A stretch of DNA of 64,000 nucleotides from Balneola sp. MJW-20 (GTDB taxonomy: Bacteria; Bacteroidota; Rhodothermia; Balneolales; Balneolaceae). Below the pieces are notes generated by a model, which was not told the DNA's origin, searched no databases, and saw only the letters and a list, made by a program, of their open reading frames with translations. The stretch lies in the NCBI RefSeq assembly GCF_040811775.1, contig NZ_JBFNXW010000002.1, positions 62,001-126,000 on the forward strand, read 5' to 3'. Positions 19,326 to 28,168 of the stretch are shown in pieces (within the stretch, counting starts at the first letter, position 1; every line of letters begins with the position of its first letter). The position numbers were made by a program, and so were the translations under genes.

Positions 19326-20417
19326 ATGGATCAGATAATCAACAAACTGTCTGTTATCGACTTCAGTTTTATACTGATAATAGTTGCTAAGATCTTATTG
19401 TTAGTTGTTTTATATCAGGTAGTTAAAAAATATAAACCAGCATGGCTGATGCCGGTGCGGGTGTTGGCTTGTGTTATGATCATGAGAGTAATTCTGTTTG
19501 AGAATCCGCTGGCATGGTACATATACAATCACACTCTTGATCCTGAAGTAGTTGGCTGGAGACAGAGCTCAGTTCTCTATGATAATTTCAATCAGTTCAA
19601 ATCAAATCAGGAAGTCGAGTTCCTGGCAGTAGGATCAAGTCAGACCGGAGCTATTTATGATGTTTCAGTGGATTCTGTTGCAAGCAAGCTGCAGGTGAAA
19701 AGTCTTGCCGGACTCGGTCCTGTAGACCTGTACATGTACAGAGAGAATATTGTAGAATCAAATCCGGAAAACGTATTACTCTTTTTATCGGAATTTGATA
19801 TGGGCAGATATCCATCCCTGGAAGCTATTAAGCTATCGCCGAATCTGGGGCTGAAATTCCCTGAGATCTTCATGAGAATTCGTGAAGATTTTCCAGGAGA
19901 TGAGACGAATAATATTTTAAAAGAAATGTTCTTTGGCGAGATCTTTCCGGAGTATAAGTACTCTTATATTTTTAAAGGATACCTGGATCAGTTTACCGGA
20001 AAGCAAGTGGTCATGCCTAATCTGGAAAGTCAGGTTGACGATGATAATTATTTTGAGAACCAGCTGAGTCAATTGAAGGTTGCTGTACAGGAAGAAAATC
20101 TGGAGATCAATTTCAGGTATCTGAACGATTTCATTAGCTACCTTTCCGATCATGATATTAATGTACTGGTCATTGAAGGTCAGTATCACCCTTTTGGTTA
20201 TTCCAATAAGAATCTTGCACTACAGGAAAAAGTGAGAAGTCAGTTAACAGATTTGCAGGCTCAATACAGTAACTTGACCTACGTACCGAAAACTGAAACC
20301 ATTATTTTCACCATTGATGATTACGATGATGCCTATCATGTAAATAAACAGGCTGCTGCAAAATTTACCCGTTCGGTGATCAACTCGCTTGATAAATTCG
20401 GTACCGGTACGCACTAA
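19326..20417 (+). CDS. Membrane-anchored SGNH-like partner of the MBOAT protein
   Basis: 363 aa. Two hydrophobic segments near the N-terminus (~13-32, ~40-58) anchor a soluble C-terminal domain. 'FLAVGSSQTGAIYD' (Ser104 or Ser105) looks like the nucleophile block of the SGNH/DltD-AlgJ type and 'DDAYHVN' (Asp335, His338) like the terminal DxxH pair. Such proteins sit beside MBOAT transporters and transfer the acyl group to the acceptor outside the membrane. The assignment rests on gene pairing and on these two motifs; overall similarity to named members is low by eye. Confidence 0.75.
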   Translation: MDQIINKLSVIDFSFILIIVAKILLLVVLYQVVKKYKPAWLMPVRVLACVMIMRVILFENPLAWYIYNHTLDPEVVGWRQSSVLYDNFNQFKSNQEVEFLAVGSSQTGAIYDVSVDSVASKLQVKSLAGLGPVDLYMYRENIVESNPENVLLFLSEFDMGRYPSLEAIKLSPNLGLKFPEIFMRIREDFPGDETNNILKEMFFGEIFPEYKYSYIFKGYLDQFTGKQVVMPNLESQVDDDNYFENQLSQLKVAVQEENLEINFRYLNDFISYLSDHDINVLVIEGQYHPFGYSNKNLALQEKVRSQLTDLQAQYSNLTYVPKTETIIFTIDDYDDAYHVNKQAAAKFTRSVINSLDKFGTGTH

Positions 20418-20502
20418 AAAGGTTCATTCATAATAACAGCAGCGGTAGGCATAATATGGCAATATGCTGGCTGATTTGAGTTTCATGCCTTTCTCTATGA
20501 AA

Positions 20503-20532
20503 TTGCTTATAAAGCCCGAATGCCCTTAATTG
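20503..20532 (+). promoter_or_regulatory. Promoter-like leader of D2 (TTGCTT-N18-TAATTG)
   Basis: TTGCTT (20503-20508), 18-nt spacer, TAATTG (20527-20532), 28 nt before the D2 ATG. The stretch 'AAAGCCCGAA...CCCTTAATTG' recurs before D31 at 60261-60290, so this is a shared leader module. Promoter function is inference. Confidence 0.5.
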
Positions 20533-20560
20533 TCAGGAATCTAAATCGGGGCAATAGCAG

Positions 20561-21340
20561 ATGATCTCAATCTTTCGCACAATTCGTCAAAAACTGATTG
20601 ATTCCGGATCAGTAAGCAGATATTTATTCTATGCCATCGGGGAGATCCTGCTGGTAGTGGTCGGAATACTTATAGCCCTTCAGGTGAATAACTGGAATGA
20701 AGAACGACTGCAGCGACAGGAAGAAATAAAGGTTCTGTTGAATGTGCGGAGTGATCTGCTGGATGGAATAGAGGAAATGGGATTCCTGAATGACCTGCGA
20801 ACGAAAATGGTAGGTGTGATCGATCTTCTGGTATCTGAGAGAGAACAGATCATAAATAATTACCGTCCCGAAAAGATCGACAGCTTGCTTTCTGCTCTGA
20901 CCAATACTCCCACCTACAATAATCAATCTGGATCTCTGGAGGTTCTTCTGAATACCGGACGAATCAACCTGGTCCGGGATGATACACTCCGGACTCTGCT
21001 GATCAGCTGGCCGGGTTCAGTTGAAGACATGATAGAAGGGGAACTGGATCAGGAAGAACTGGACCGGGATCATTACCGACCGGTACTCAGAAGTTATATC
21101 TCTATTAATAACGTGTACAAAAATTACAGTCTGGCGGGACGAATTCAGGAGTCGGATGAAATATATAACCGGCCAACTGGCGTAAAAAGTGATCATACAG
21201 GTTTATTGAGTGATCCGTTATTTGAGAATATCCTAGTAAACCGTGAATTGCTGCTTCGAATTGCTATTATTGAAACAGAGGAACTGATTGATACCGCCAA
21301 TGAGATGATCCGTCGTATTGATCAGAATGTGAGTAACTGA
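20561..21340 (+). CDS. D2: DUF6090-family membrane protein, class W
   Basis: 259 aa; N-cap MISIFRTIRQKLIDSGSVSR. Mid motif at 129-150 (NTGRINLVRDDTLRTLL, then ISW). Preceded by 'IDSLLSALTNTPTYN' (105-119), a class W element also clear in D3 and D10. The third class W block is GLLSDPLFENIL (214-225). Nearest relative in the window is D10 (SWPGSVEDM versus SWPRESEDM after the motif). It follows the MBOAT partner gene by 143 bp and converges on the FlgO/TPR gene downstream, so it is probably transcribed alone. Confidence 0.95.
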   Translation: MISIFRTIRQKLIDSGSVSRYLFYAIGEILLVVVGILIALQVNNWNEERLQRQEEIKVLLNVRSDLLDGIEEMGFLNDLRTKMVGVIDLLVSEREQIINNYRPEKIDSLLSALTNTPTYNNQSGSLEVLLNTGRINLVRDDTLRTLLISWPGSVEDMIEGELDQEELDRDHYRPVLRSYISINNVYKNYSLAGRIQESDEIYNRPTGVKSDHTGLLSDPLFENILVNRELLLRIAIIETEELIDTANEMIRRIDQNVSN

Positions 21341-21383
21341 TCATTGTCTGTTCCATTGGAATTTGCAGTTATTGCAGTAAAGA

Positions 21384-23198
21384 TCAGCGGTTCCAGACCT
21401 CATTCATATCCCGGAGCAGCGCATCGAAGTCATCTCGGGTACGGTATTCCTTCAGCAACTCTGGAAAGAAATACCGCATGGAAAGATTGGGCCACATGCT
21501 GTATACCTGTATCTCACTGAAAGCGTCGGCCGACTGATCATGACTGCCCATTGCTGCATATTTGAGTCCCGGCCAGAAACGGCTTTCTTTATACGGGAGG
21601 CGTATGTCAGCTTCTGATTCAGTCAGCTCGCGATTGAGGGTTATAGCAGTGATCTCGATCATGGTCCGTACATCCGGTACCCAGATGGAAGCTACCTCAT
21701 TCTCTATAAGTCGGTCAGCGATAAAAAGTGACTCAAGTGCTTCTTCATACTGCTGATTGTGATACAAAATAACACCGCGAATGGCGTAGATCTCACCCCA
21801 GTCGGGCTGGATCTCACGAGCCCGGTTCACCTGATATAAGGCCTCCTGATACTGACCGTTGGCCAGGTAGCTTAGTGAGGGATACAGTCTTGCTGCTGGT
21901 GCCAGGGGGCTGAGTTTCACAGCCTCACGAGCATAAGTCAGAGATTCTTCGGGTTGCCCCGTCAGCAGGTACACGAAATTCAGCCAGTTGTTCGCGGTCT
22001 CATAGCTGGGCTGCAACTCAATGGCTTTCTTAAGAGATTCAATGGCGCCTGTTCCGTTCTTTCGGGTATAGCGAAGAATACCCTGAGAAGCATGAGCTTC
22101 TGCAAGATCAGGATTGATCTCCAGTGCTTTATCTATAGCTTCCTTCGCAGTGAAGGGATACGTGTTAATATCGGCATACTGGTAGAATTCGATGTAGATC
22201 AGCGCTTCGGCCAGAATGGCCCAGGCAGGTGCAAAGGAGGAGTCTTGTTCAATTGCCGCCCTGAAGTGATCGACGGATGAAAGAATGGCATTTGGTGTTC
22301 TCTGCTCCAGCAGGCTTACTCCCTGGGCGAATTCCCTGAAAGCCTGCAGGTCGGCAGTAGGTTTGCGATCTACACGTAACCCTTCCTCCGTTGTGATCTG
22401 TGCCTGAAGTTCACCTGCGATCTCCCGTGTAAGGTCGATCTGTATCTCAAAAATATTTTCAGCGGACAGCTGCCGTCGATAATCTTTTGCCCATACAAGC
22501 CGGTCTTCTGAAGCTTTCAGCAACCGGGTATTGACCAGTATCTGTCCGTTAACTTCCTGTACTTCGCCCCGTACAATCCAGTCTACTCCAAGCTCCTCAC
22601 CGATCGTTGGGATTGGTTTTGCGACCCCGGCATATTGCAGGGTAGAGGTTCGGGAGGTAACACGGAGTCCGGCTATACTGGACAGACGGGTCATTAATCC
22701 GCCCTGAATTCCTTTGGTAAACGAGGATGACTGTTCAGTATCAATGGTCTCAAAGGGCAGAACAGCAATGGATCTCTGAATATCTGAAGGGGCAGCAGGT
22801 TCTCTATTCACGTACCAGGCCAGTCCGAGTACTGCAATGAGAACGGTGGCTCCTGTTGTCTTAAGTAATCGGGAAAAATGCGGAGACTTTAGGTTATCCG
22901 GTTTAGCTGCTTCTTCAACTGTTGAAGACTCTTCACTTAAGGGCTTTTTGAACGTCGTATCCGTGCTTTTCCGGATACCATCCGGTGTTAGTTCAAAGGC
23001 CCAGGCGATGATCAGAGCAAACGGAAACCCGATCAGAATGAGAACAGTGAGCAGTGTAACCGTCCATTCAGGGATCTTAAGAATAGGGAATACCGTGGCG
23101 ATCACCTGTATTGATACCCATGCAGTGACCGCATAGACCATTCCCACCCGGAATACATTCCGTCGCTTCAGTTCTTCATAAAATTCATGGAATTTCAT
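21384..23198 (-). CDS. Membrane protein with FlgO-like domain and TPR repeats
   Basis: 604 aa. The N-terminus has the ELKRRNVFRVGMVYAV motif and two membrane helices (~16-37, ~43-66) ending AWAFELTPDG, an arrangement known from adenylate-cyclase-associated and TolB/TPR proteins; a third helix lies at ~111-128. A FlgO/TolB-N-like domain follows (SIAVLPFETIDTEQ ... VDWIVRGEVQEVNG ... LVWAKDYRR, ~142-265). The rest (~285-570) is TPR-like (DPDLAEAHASQGILRY and similar). No cyclase domain is present. The only minus-strand gene between D2 and the window end. Its paralogue starts at 47019. Role unknown; probably a scaffold or sensor. Confidence 0.88.
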   Translation of the reverse strand: MKFHEFYEELKRRNVFRVGMVYAVTAWVSIQVIATVFPILKIPEWTVTLLTVLILIGFPFALIIAWAFELTPDGIRKSTDTTFKKPLSEESSTVEEAAKPDNLKSPHFSRLLKTTGATVLIAVLGLAWYVNREPAAPSDIQRSIAVLPFETIDTEQSSSFTKGIQGGLMTRLSSIAGLRVTSRTSTLQYAGVAKPIPTIGEELGVDWIVRGEVQEVNGQILVNTRLLKASEDRLVWAKDYRRQLSAENIFEIQIDLTREIAGELQAQITTEEGLRVDRKPTADLQAFREFAQGVSLLEQRTPNAILSSVDHFRAAIEQDSSFAPAWAILAEALIYIEFYQYADINTYPFTAKEAIDKALEINPDLAEAHASQGILRYTRKNGTGAIESLKKAIELQPSYETANNWLNFVYLLTGQPEESLTYAREAVKLSPLAPAARLYPSLSYLANGQYQEALYQVNRAREIQPDWGEIYAIRGVILYHNQQYEEALESLFIADRLIENEVASIWVPDVRTMIEITAITLNRELTESEADIRLPYKESRFWPGLKYAAMGSHDQSADAFSEIQVYSMWPNLSMRYFFPELLKEYRTRDDFDALLRDMNEVWNR

Positions 23199-23405
23199 AG
23201 AACAAATAAAATAAGGCTTTGAGGGTAATTAATTAACTTTGTTTTCCGGATGTTGATTTGTCTGTAATTATCAGTCCCGGGTCGCATTATTTCCCCTTAT
23301 AAGTTGATAAAGAATTGCTAAATCATTTGAAAGTGAGTTAATTGAGCACTGAATCAGACGGGGAAGTCGGGCACTTAGGCGAGTATTAATCATTATGCAT
23401 TAGGA

Positions 23406-24167
23406 ATGATCACACTCTTTCGGAGAATACGGGAAAGGCTTTTAGCTGATGGGAAGATTCGGACCTATCTGATCTATGCGATTGGCGAGATCCTGCTCGT
23501 CATGATCGGGATATTGCTGGCCCTTCAGGTGAACAACTGGAATGAAAACCGGATTTCCATGCAGGAGGAGCAGAGGATCATTTCAGATCTGAATAGTGAG
23601 TTTCAGCAAAACCTGAGTGATCTTGATAATGATATCGACCGGCTTCACTCATTTAAAGGATCTCTTGAAACGATGATGGAGATTATGATAGAACCGGAAA
23701 GGGTAAGATCGGAGAATAAGCTGGATAGTCTGATCAGTTTTACCCTCAATACACCCACGTGGAATCCCAGCTTCTTTGTGATCGATGATCTTAAGAACGC
23801 CGGGGGACTTGCACGTCTCAGGGATCAGAAACTCAAGGATGCCCTTTTTAAATGGGAGCGGAATTATTCAAATCTCATGGAAATTGAAAAGAGTTATACG
23901 GATGCCAGCAGAAATTATATTGATTACCTGAGCAGTGCAGCATCGTTGCGTAATATTGATGCTGAGAGTTCTGAATTTGATATCGACCGTTCGGTCCTGG
24001 ATATAAATAACCTCCGTCTTTTAAATGATTATAGGTATGAGAATTATCTGGATGATTTTTATATCACCGCTACCCAGCTTATTGATGCATATAAAGAGGT
24101 GAAAGAGGAGATCGAAATGATCCTGGTACTTTCTTCAGCTGATGACGAACCAGGCACTAATCACTAA
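23406..24167 (+). CDS. D3: DUF6090-family membrane protein, class W
   Basis: 253 aa. Its N-cap (RRIRERLLADGKIRTYL) and membrane helix (LVMIGILLALQ) differ from the neighbours. Class W blocks: LNSEFQQNLSDL (62-73), LDSLISFTLNTPTWNPS (106-122), mid motif NAGGLARLRDQKLKDALFKW (131-150), LRLLNDYRYENYL (203-215). D34 is a sister copy 39 kb away (NSGGLTRINNEQ at the same place, followed by FDWERHNASLM versus FKWERNYSNLM). It begins an operon-like run D3 to D8 with gaps of 15 bp or less except 24 bp before D6. AGGA directly precedes the ATG. Confidence 0.95.
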   Translation: MITLFRRIRERLLADGKIRTYLIYAIGEILLVMIGILLALQVNNWNENRISMQEEQRIISDLNSEFQQNLSDLDNDIDRLHSFKGSLETMMEIMIEPERVRSENKLDSLISFTLNTPTWNPSFFVIDDLKNAGGLARLRDQKLKDALFKWERNYSNLMEIEKSYTDASRNYIDYLSSAASLRNIDAESSEFDIDRSVLDINNLRLLNDYRYENYLDDFYITATQLIDAYKEVKEEIEMILVLSSADDEPGTNH

Positions 24168-24182
24168 GAGCTAAAACTAAAA

Positions 24183-24932
24183 ATGATCACACTGTTCCGG
24201 CGCATCCGCCAAAAACTGATTGACTCGGGGTCGGTCACCAAATATTTGCTATATGCCACAGGTGAGATCCTGCTGGTGGTCGTCGGGATCCTGATCGCAC
24301 TTCAGGTGAACAACTGGAATGAGGAGCGGGCAAATGACAAAAAGGCCCATGATCTCGCAAAAGCTTTAATTGTTGAATTTCAGACAAATCAGGAACAATT
24401 AGAACAACTTTTTGAGATACACAGAGACACTGATAGAGCTTCTAAGAAACTTCTTAAGATGAGGAATGAGTCGCATTCCGAGGTCAAAGATGACAGCTTA
24501 TTGGATCTGTTATGGCCAACTTATATGATGTGGACCTTTGACCCGGTAAACGGGGCTTTACGATCAGGGATCTCATCCGGTGACATTAACCTGTTAGAGA
24601 GTGACTCCCTGAAAGCTAAACTCTTCCAATGGGAAGATCTGGTTTCTGATCTGGATGAAGAAGAAACAAGGATGATTAATTACGAGATTGTAGGAAGAGA
24701 AATAAAAAATGAATATGTACCTACGCTTCACATATTACACCTTCGCTCTGGAATACCTGCTTCCATGTACAAACCAGAATTTGAAGCTCTGTTAAATAGC
24801 AGAGCATTTGAGACTTATTTGACGGATAAGATATTCGAAATTGGAAGTATGAGAATCGAGATGAGAGTACTACAAGAGGAAGCCTCCAGTATTATTGAAT
24901 TGTTGAAAAAGGAATTAAAGAGGGAATATTAA
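24183..24932 (+). CDS. D4: DUF6090-family membrane protein, class W
   Basis: 249 aa. N-cap MITLFRRIRQKLIDSGSVTK with YATGEILL in the helix. Class W blocks: LIVEFQTNQEQL (62-73), MMWTFDPVNGALRSGI (115-130), mid motif SSGDINLLESDSLKAKLFQW (131-150), EALLNSRAFETYL (201-213). D30, 35 kb away, shares 'WTFDPINGVLKSSISSG', making a clear sister pair. Ends with a positively charged tail (LLKKELKREY). Its stop codon is directly followed by the GTG start of D5, so the two are probably translated together. Confidence 0.95.
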   Translation: MITLFRRIRQKLIDSGSVTKYLLYATGEILLVVVGILIALQVNNWNEERANDKKAHDLAKALIVEFQTNQEQLEQLFEIHRDTDRASKKLLKMRNESHSEVKDDSLLDLLWPTYMMWTFDPVNGALRSGISSGDINLLESDSLKAKLFQWEDLVSDLDEEETRMINYEIVGREIKNEYVPTLHILHLRSGIPASMYKPEFEALLNSRAFETYLTDKIFEIGSMRIEMRVLQEEASSIIELLKKELKREY

Positions 24933-25727
24933 GTGCTGCGTTTCTTCCAACATATCCGCCAATCGCTAATTAAGACCGACAATGTTCGCAGGTACCTGCT
25001 GTATGCTATAGGGGAGATCCTGCTGGTCGGAATCGGAATCTTGCTGGCTTTACAAGTGAATATCTGGAATGAGGAAAGGAAAGACCAGCTTTTTCTGGAC
25101 TTTGCACTCAGTGAATTATATGAAGACTTATCCCGTGATATGGAACTTATTTATTCCGGAATAGAACCACGGCTTCAGTCCAGAGAGGAGTCGGTAGAGA
25201 AAGTATTTCAGATAGTATTATCCGGAAGGGAGTTTTCCGAAGATGAATTCGTGGAATCGTATTTATTGTCTGACCGGGGATTTAACTTTACGCCCATATT
25301 CGGGTCTTATGAGACATTAACTCAAAAGGGGATGGATAAGTTAGAGGACAAAGAACTGCGAAAACTTATCATTGATTTTTATGAGTACTATCTGCCCCGC
25401 GCAGTGGATTTCATCCATAGGGAAGATGCCGAAAGGAAATGGTATACCCGTGAGATGGAATCCGAATTCCTGGAGCGATATCTGATTGATAGTGAAGATA
25501 ATAGCCCAGAAATTAATGTCAGGCTCAAAGATACTGATATACTTAAAAGTCAGGCCTTGCTGGAACTATTGGACATGCATGCCGATGACACCGAGCATAA
25601 GCGAAGAAGACTCGAGGCCATTAAGAGAAGGTATTATACCCTCATGGATAAAATGGAGGCTGAACTTAAAGCCCGCAATGTTGCTTACGTCGCTTTTGAT
25701 CCGGCCAATGTAATTCCCGATTTCTGA
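24933..25727 (+). CDS. D5: DUF6090-family membrane protein, MLRFF type, class GPYE
   Basis: 264 aa, GTG start with no gap after the D4 stop. N-cap MLRFFQHIRQSLIKTDNVRR is the second N-cap type of the array. The helix reads LVGIGILLALQVNIWNEE. Mid region: 'FGSYETLTQKGMDKLEDKEL' at ~123-142, with IIDFYEYYLPR after it; compare D7 and D32. The remaining C-terminal half is strongly charged (HADDTEHKRRRLEAIKRR), probably helical. The C-terminus 'AFDPANVIPDF' is unlike any other copy. Confidence 0.94.
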   Translation: MLRFFQHIRQSLIKTDNVRRYLLYAIGEILLVGIGILLALQVNIWNEERKDQLFLDFALSELYEDLSRDMELIYSGIEPRLQSREESVEKVFQIVLSGREFSEDEFVESYLLSDRGFNFTPIFGSYETLTQKGMDKLEDKELRKLIIDFYEYYLPRAVDFIHREDAERKWYTREMESEFLERYLIDSEDNSPEINVRLKDTDILKSQALLELLDMHADDTEHKRRRLEAIKRRYYTLMDKMEAELKARNVAYVAFDPANVIPDF

Positions 25728-25751
25728 TATTGTAAACCAAGCATTATATAA

Positions 25752-26549
25752 ATGATCACACTATTCCGCCGGATCCGCCAAAAACTGATTGACTCGGGGT
25801 CGGTCACCAAATATTTGCTATATGCCACAGGTGAGATCCTGCTGGTGGTGATAGGCATTTTGATCGCACTTCAGGTGAACAACTGGAATGAACAAAACAC
25901 TTTAAGATCCCAGGAAAAAGTCTATTTGGGTCTGATTCTTGATGATCTGATTTTGCAAAAAGAAGAAAATGAAGTTCAGCGAAGAACACTTTCTAATCAT
26001 TTGTCGGTAGAAGCACCCCTGACTGAACTTATAGTCAGTAAATTTCAGGTCGGAGAAGAACAGAGAGATGACGCGAAGAAACTGCTTAGTACCTTGCCGA
26101 TAGGGAGGACGTACGGAGCTTATGAGGCCACCTTTTTAGATTTAACTTCTTCCGGAAATCTTGGTTTGATCTCTGATCAGGTACTGAAAAACCGGATAAT
26201 TCAGCACTATCAGATTCAAAAACGAGACCGGGAGGTGATCAATAACAATGCTTTGAACACCTACTTAGAAATCTGGTCTAAATTAGTCGACCGGGACCTG
26301 ATAGTGATCGCACCTAATCTGGAGCGCTTTGCTATGGATAATAAAGTGCTTGAGTTCAATCATGAGTTTGAGTTTCTGGACGAAGAATTATTTGAAAACC
26401 TGTCGGAAGAGAAAAATCTCATACTAATTCAGAACGTATTAGCCTTTAAAATTGCGGCTGCACGAATTGCTGAAATTTTTCTGAATAATAGTGATGAGCG
26501 AATAGACCAGCTCATCAATGATCTTGAAATTGAAATATCGGAGATGTGA
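25752..26549 (+). CDS. D6: DUF6090-family membrane protein, class Y
   Basis: 265 aa. The first ~145 bp are almost the same DNA as in D4, including an exact tract through CTGATTGACTCGGGGTCGGT and onward over the YATGEILL codons, yet the C-terminal parts are unrelated. Mid motif TSSGNLGLISDQVLKNRI (132-149), closing with QHY. C-terminal half contains 'FEFLDEELFENLSEE' (206-220). The D7 ATG follows after one nucleotide. Confidence 0.95.
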   Translation: MITLFRRIRQKLIDSGSVTKYLLYATGEILLVVIGILIALQVNNWNEQNTLRSQEKVYLGLILDDLILQKEENEVQRRTLSNHLSVEAPLTELIVSKFQVGEEQRDDAKKLLSTLPIGRTYGAYEATFLDLTSSGNLGLISDQVLKNRIIQHYQIQKRDREVINNNALNTYLEIWSKLVDRDLIVIAPNLERFAMDNKVLEFNHEFEFLDEELFENLSEEKNLILIQNVLAFKIAAARIAEIFLNNSDERIDQLINDLEIEISEM

Positions 26550-26550
26550 T

Positions 26551-27306
26551 ATGTTGCGGTTCTTCCGGATAATTAGAAGACAACTCATGGAACAAAACAA
26601 AGTTACTACTTACGTACTCTATGCCCTTGGTGAAATTCTTCTGGTGGTAGCCGGCATCCTGATCGCTCTTCAGGTAAATAACTGGAATGAGCAAAAAAAG
26701 AGAGAATCCTTTGAACTGGCAATACTTCAGGAACTCGACTCATCTCTAGAAGTGGACAGCACCCTGATCGCTGATTATTTTCTGCCACGCCTGGAGCGTA
26801 AGGAGAGGGGAATTGACTCACTGAAGTGGTATTCAGGAATGGCAAAGGATATTTCGCCTGAACAATTTATGGACCTTTATGAAGATGCGAGGGAGGGATT
26901 TGATTACCGATTTAATATTGGTCCGTATGAGACCATTAAATCAAAAGGGCTGGAATTGATCTCTAATCCGGAGCTTCGGAATCAGATCACTACCATGTAC
27001 GAGCTTACGTTTCCTGCGTACCAAAACTTTATGAACCAGGTGGAAGACGAAAACTCACCCCTGATAGAAGAGTTGGAGCAGGAATTTTTGAAGGTAGATC
27101 TAAGAAAGAATGAAGACAACGAATGGATGGTGTATGATATTCCTGATAGTGATGCTATCCTCCGACATCCTTCATTTATGAGGGCATTGTTTCTGGAAGT
27201 GGAGATCGCCGAAAATTATCGAAGCCGGTTAAATAACGTAATGCAGTATAGAAAAGAATTGCATGATAGTATTCGTCAGGAACTGATTAAAAGAAATTCT
27301 ATATGA
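26551..27306 (+). CDS. D7: DUF6090-family membrane protein, MLRFF type, class GPYE
   Basis: I use the ATG at 26551, which gives the family N-cap MLRFFRIIRRQLMEQNKVTT; an upstream in-frame ATG (26518) lies inside D6. 251 aa. Mid region 'FNIGPYETIKSKGLELISN' (121-139) then PELRNQITTMYELTFPAYQNF. The C-terminal part has 'DAILRHPSFMRALFLEVEIA' (201-220) and a tail of charged helices. It is one nucleotide behind D6 and overlaps D8 by four, so D6-D7-D8 should be translationally coupled. Confidence 0.94.
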   Translation: MLRFFRIIRRQLMEQNKVTTYVLYALGEILLVVAGILIALQVNNWNEQKKRESFELAILQELDSSLEVDSTLIADYFLPRLERKERGIDSLKWYSGMAKDISPEQFMDLYEDAREGFDYRFNIGPYETIKSKGLELISNPELRNQITTMYELTFPAYQNFMNQVEDENSPLIEELEQEFLKVDLRKNEDNEWMVYDIPDSDAILRHPSFMRALFLEVEIAENYRSRLNNVMQYRKELHDSIRQELIKRNSI

Positions 27307-28010
27307 TCACACTTTTCCGGCGCATCCGCCAAAAACTGATCGAATCTGGGTCTATTACCAAATACCTGCTGTATGCCGCAGGTGAGATCCTTCTGGTCGT
27401 GATCGGCATTCTGATCGCTCTTCAGGTAAATAACTGGAATGAGGAAAGAAAATTCATAGCAGAGGAAGTAAGATATGTGGATGAACTTATACTGGACCTG
27501 GTTCAGGATTCTTTGATGCTGGAAGACTTCAGGTCAGAAGCCCTGGAGGTTCAAAGGTCGAAGGCAAAACTGGTAGAATACCTGGATGGAGTATATAAAG
27601 AACCGGATTCACTTCGGGCCTATTTTGCAGACCAATGGGCTCCCATCGCTACTTTCACTCCGGTTACCACAACCATTGATGAAATGAAAAGTGGAAACGG
27701 CCTGGGTTTGATCAGGGATTCAGGACTGCGTCGTAAGATCGTTTCACACTATAATTATTACATAACCTATGACCAGGAAGAAAGTGTTTTTGCAAGCGGG
27801 ACCAAAGAGCTCTTTCGTCTGGCACGCATTCACTTACAAAATATAAATCAGCCTGAGGCAGCAGAACTCATAGCTGCATTAAAGCGGCCGGAAATGGCCA
27901 ATGCTGTTCGCACTAACTACGCGACAGGTCGTCTGGAAGGTATTACCCGTTCATTGACTCGCTGCAGCCAATTACTCTCTGAGCTTAAAGAGTATAGGAA
28001 AGAATTATGA
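27303..28010 (+). CDS. D8: DUF6090-family membrane protein, class Y
   Basis: 235 aa, the shortest complete copy. ATGA overlap with the D7 stop. N-cap MITLFRRIRQKLIESGSITK. Mid motif 'IDEMKSGNGLGLIRDSGL' (125-142) then RRKIVSHYNYY. It lacks the long C-terminal helical end: after ~160 only about 75 residues remain (ELFRLARIHLQNINQPEAAEL, ending LLSELKEYRKEL). Last gene of the compact D3-D8 run. Confidence 0.95.
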   Translation: MITLFRRIRQKLIESGSITKYLLYAAGEILLVVIGILIALQVNNWNEERKFIAEEVRYVDELILDLVQDSLMLEDFRSEALEVQRSKAKLVEYLDGVYKEPDSLRAYFADQWAPIATFTPVTTTIDEMKSGNGLGLIRDSGLRRKIVSHYNYYITYDQEESVFASGTKELFRLARIHLQNINQPEAAELIAALKRPEMANAVRTNYATGRLEGITRSLTRCSQLLSELKEYRKEL

Positions 28011-28119
28011 TCCGTATGAATATATATGAGCCTGCCCTGTGGCAGATCAATTCGTAAAAATCAGGTCAGCAGGTCCCTGACTGACCGATAAATTTATTCT
28101 TCGCAGATCAGCCATTGCT

Positions 28120-28148
28120 TTGACCTTTCTTTTAAAACCGCTTAATTG
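28120..28148 (+). promoter_or_regulatory. TTGACC-N17-TAATTG leader of the sulfatase gene
   Basis: TTGACC at 28120-28125 and TAATTG at 28143-28148 with a 17-nt spacer, 20 nt before the ATG. 'CCGCTTAATTGTCTCTGA' matches the leaders of D14, D19 and D29 around the -10 position. Fits a sigma-70-like promoter, or the TTTG/TAnnTTTG type of Bacteroidota. Confidence 0.5.
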
Positions 28149-28168
28149 TCTCTGAGCAATTACAATTT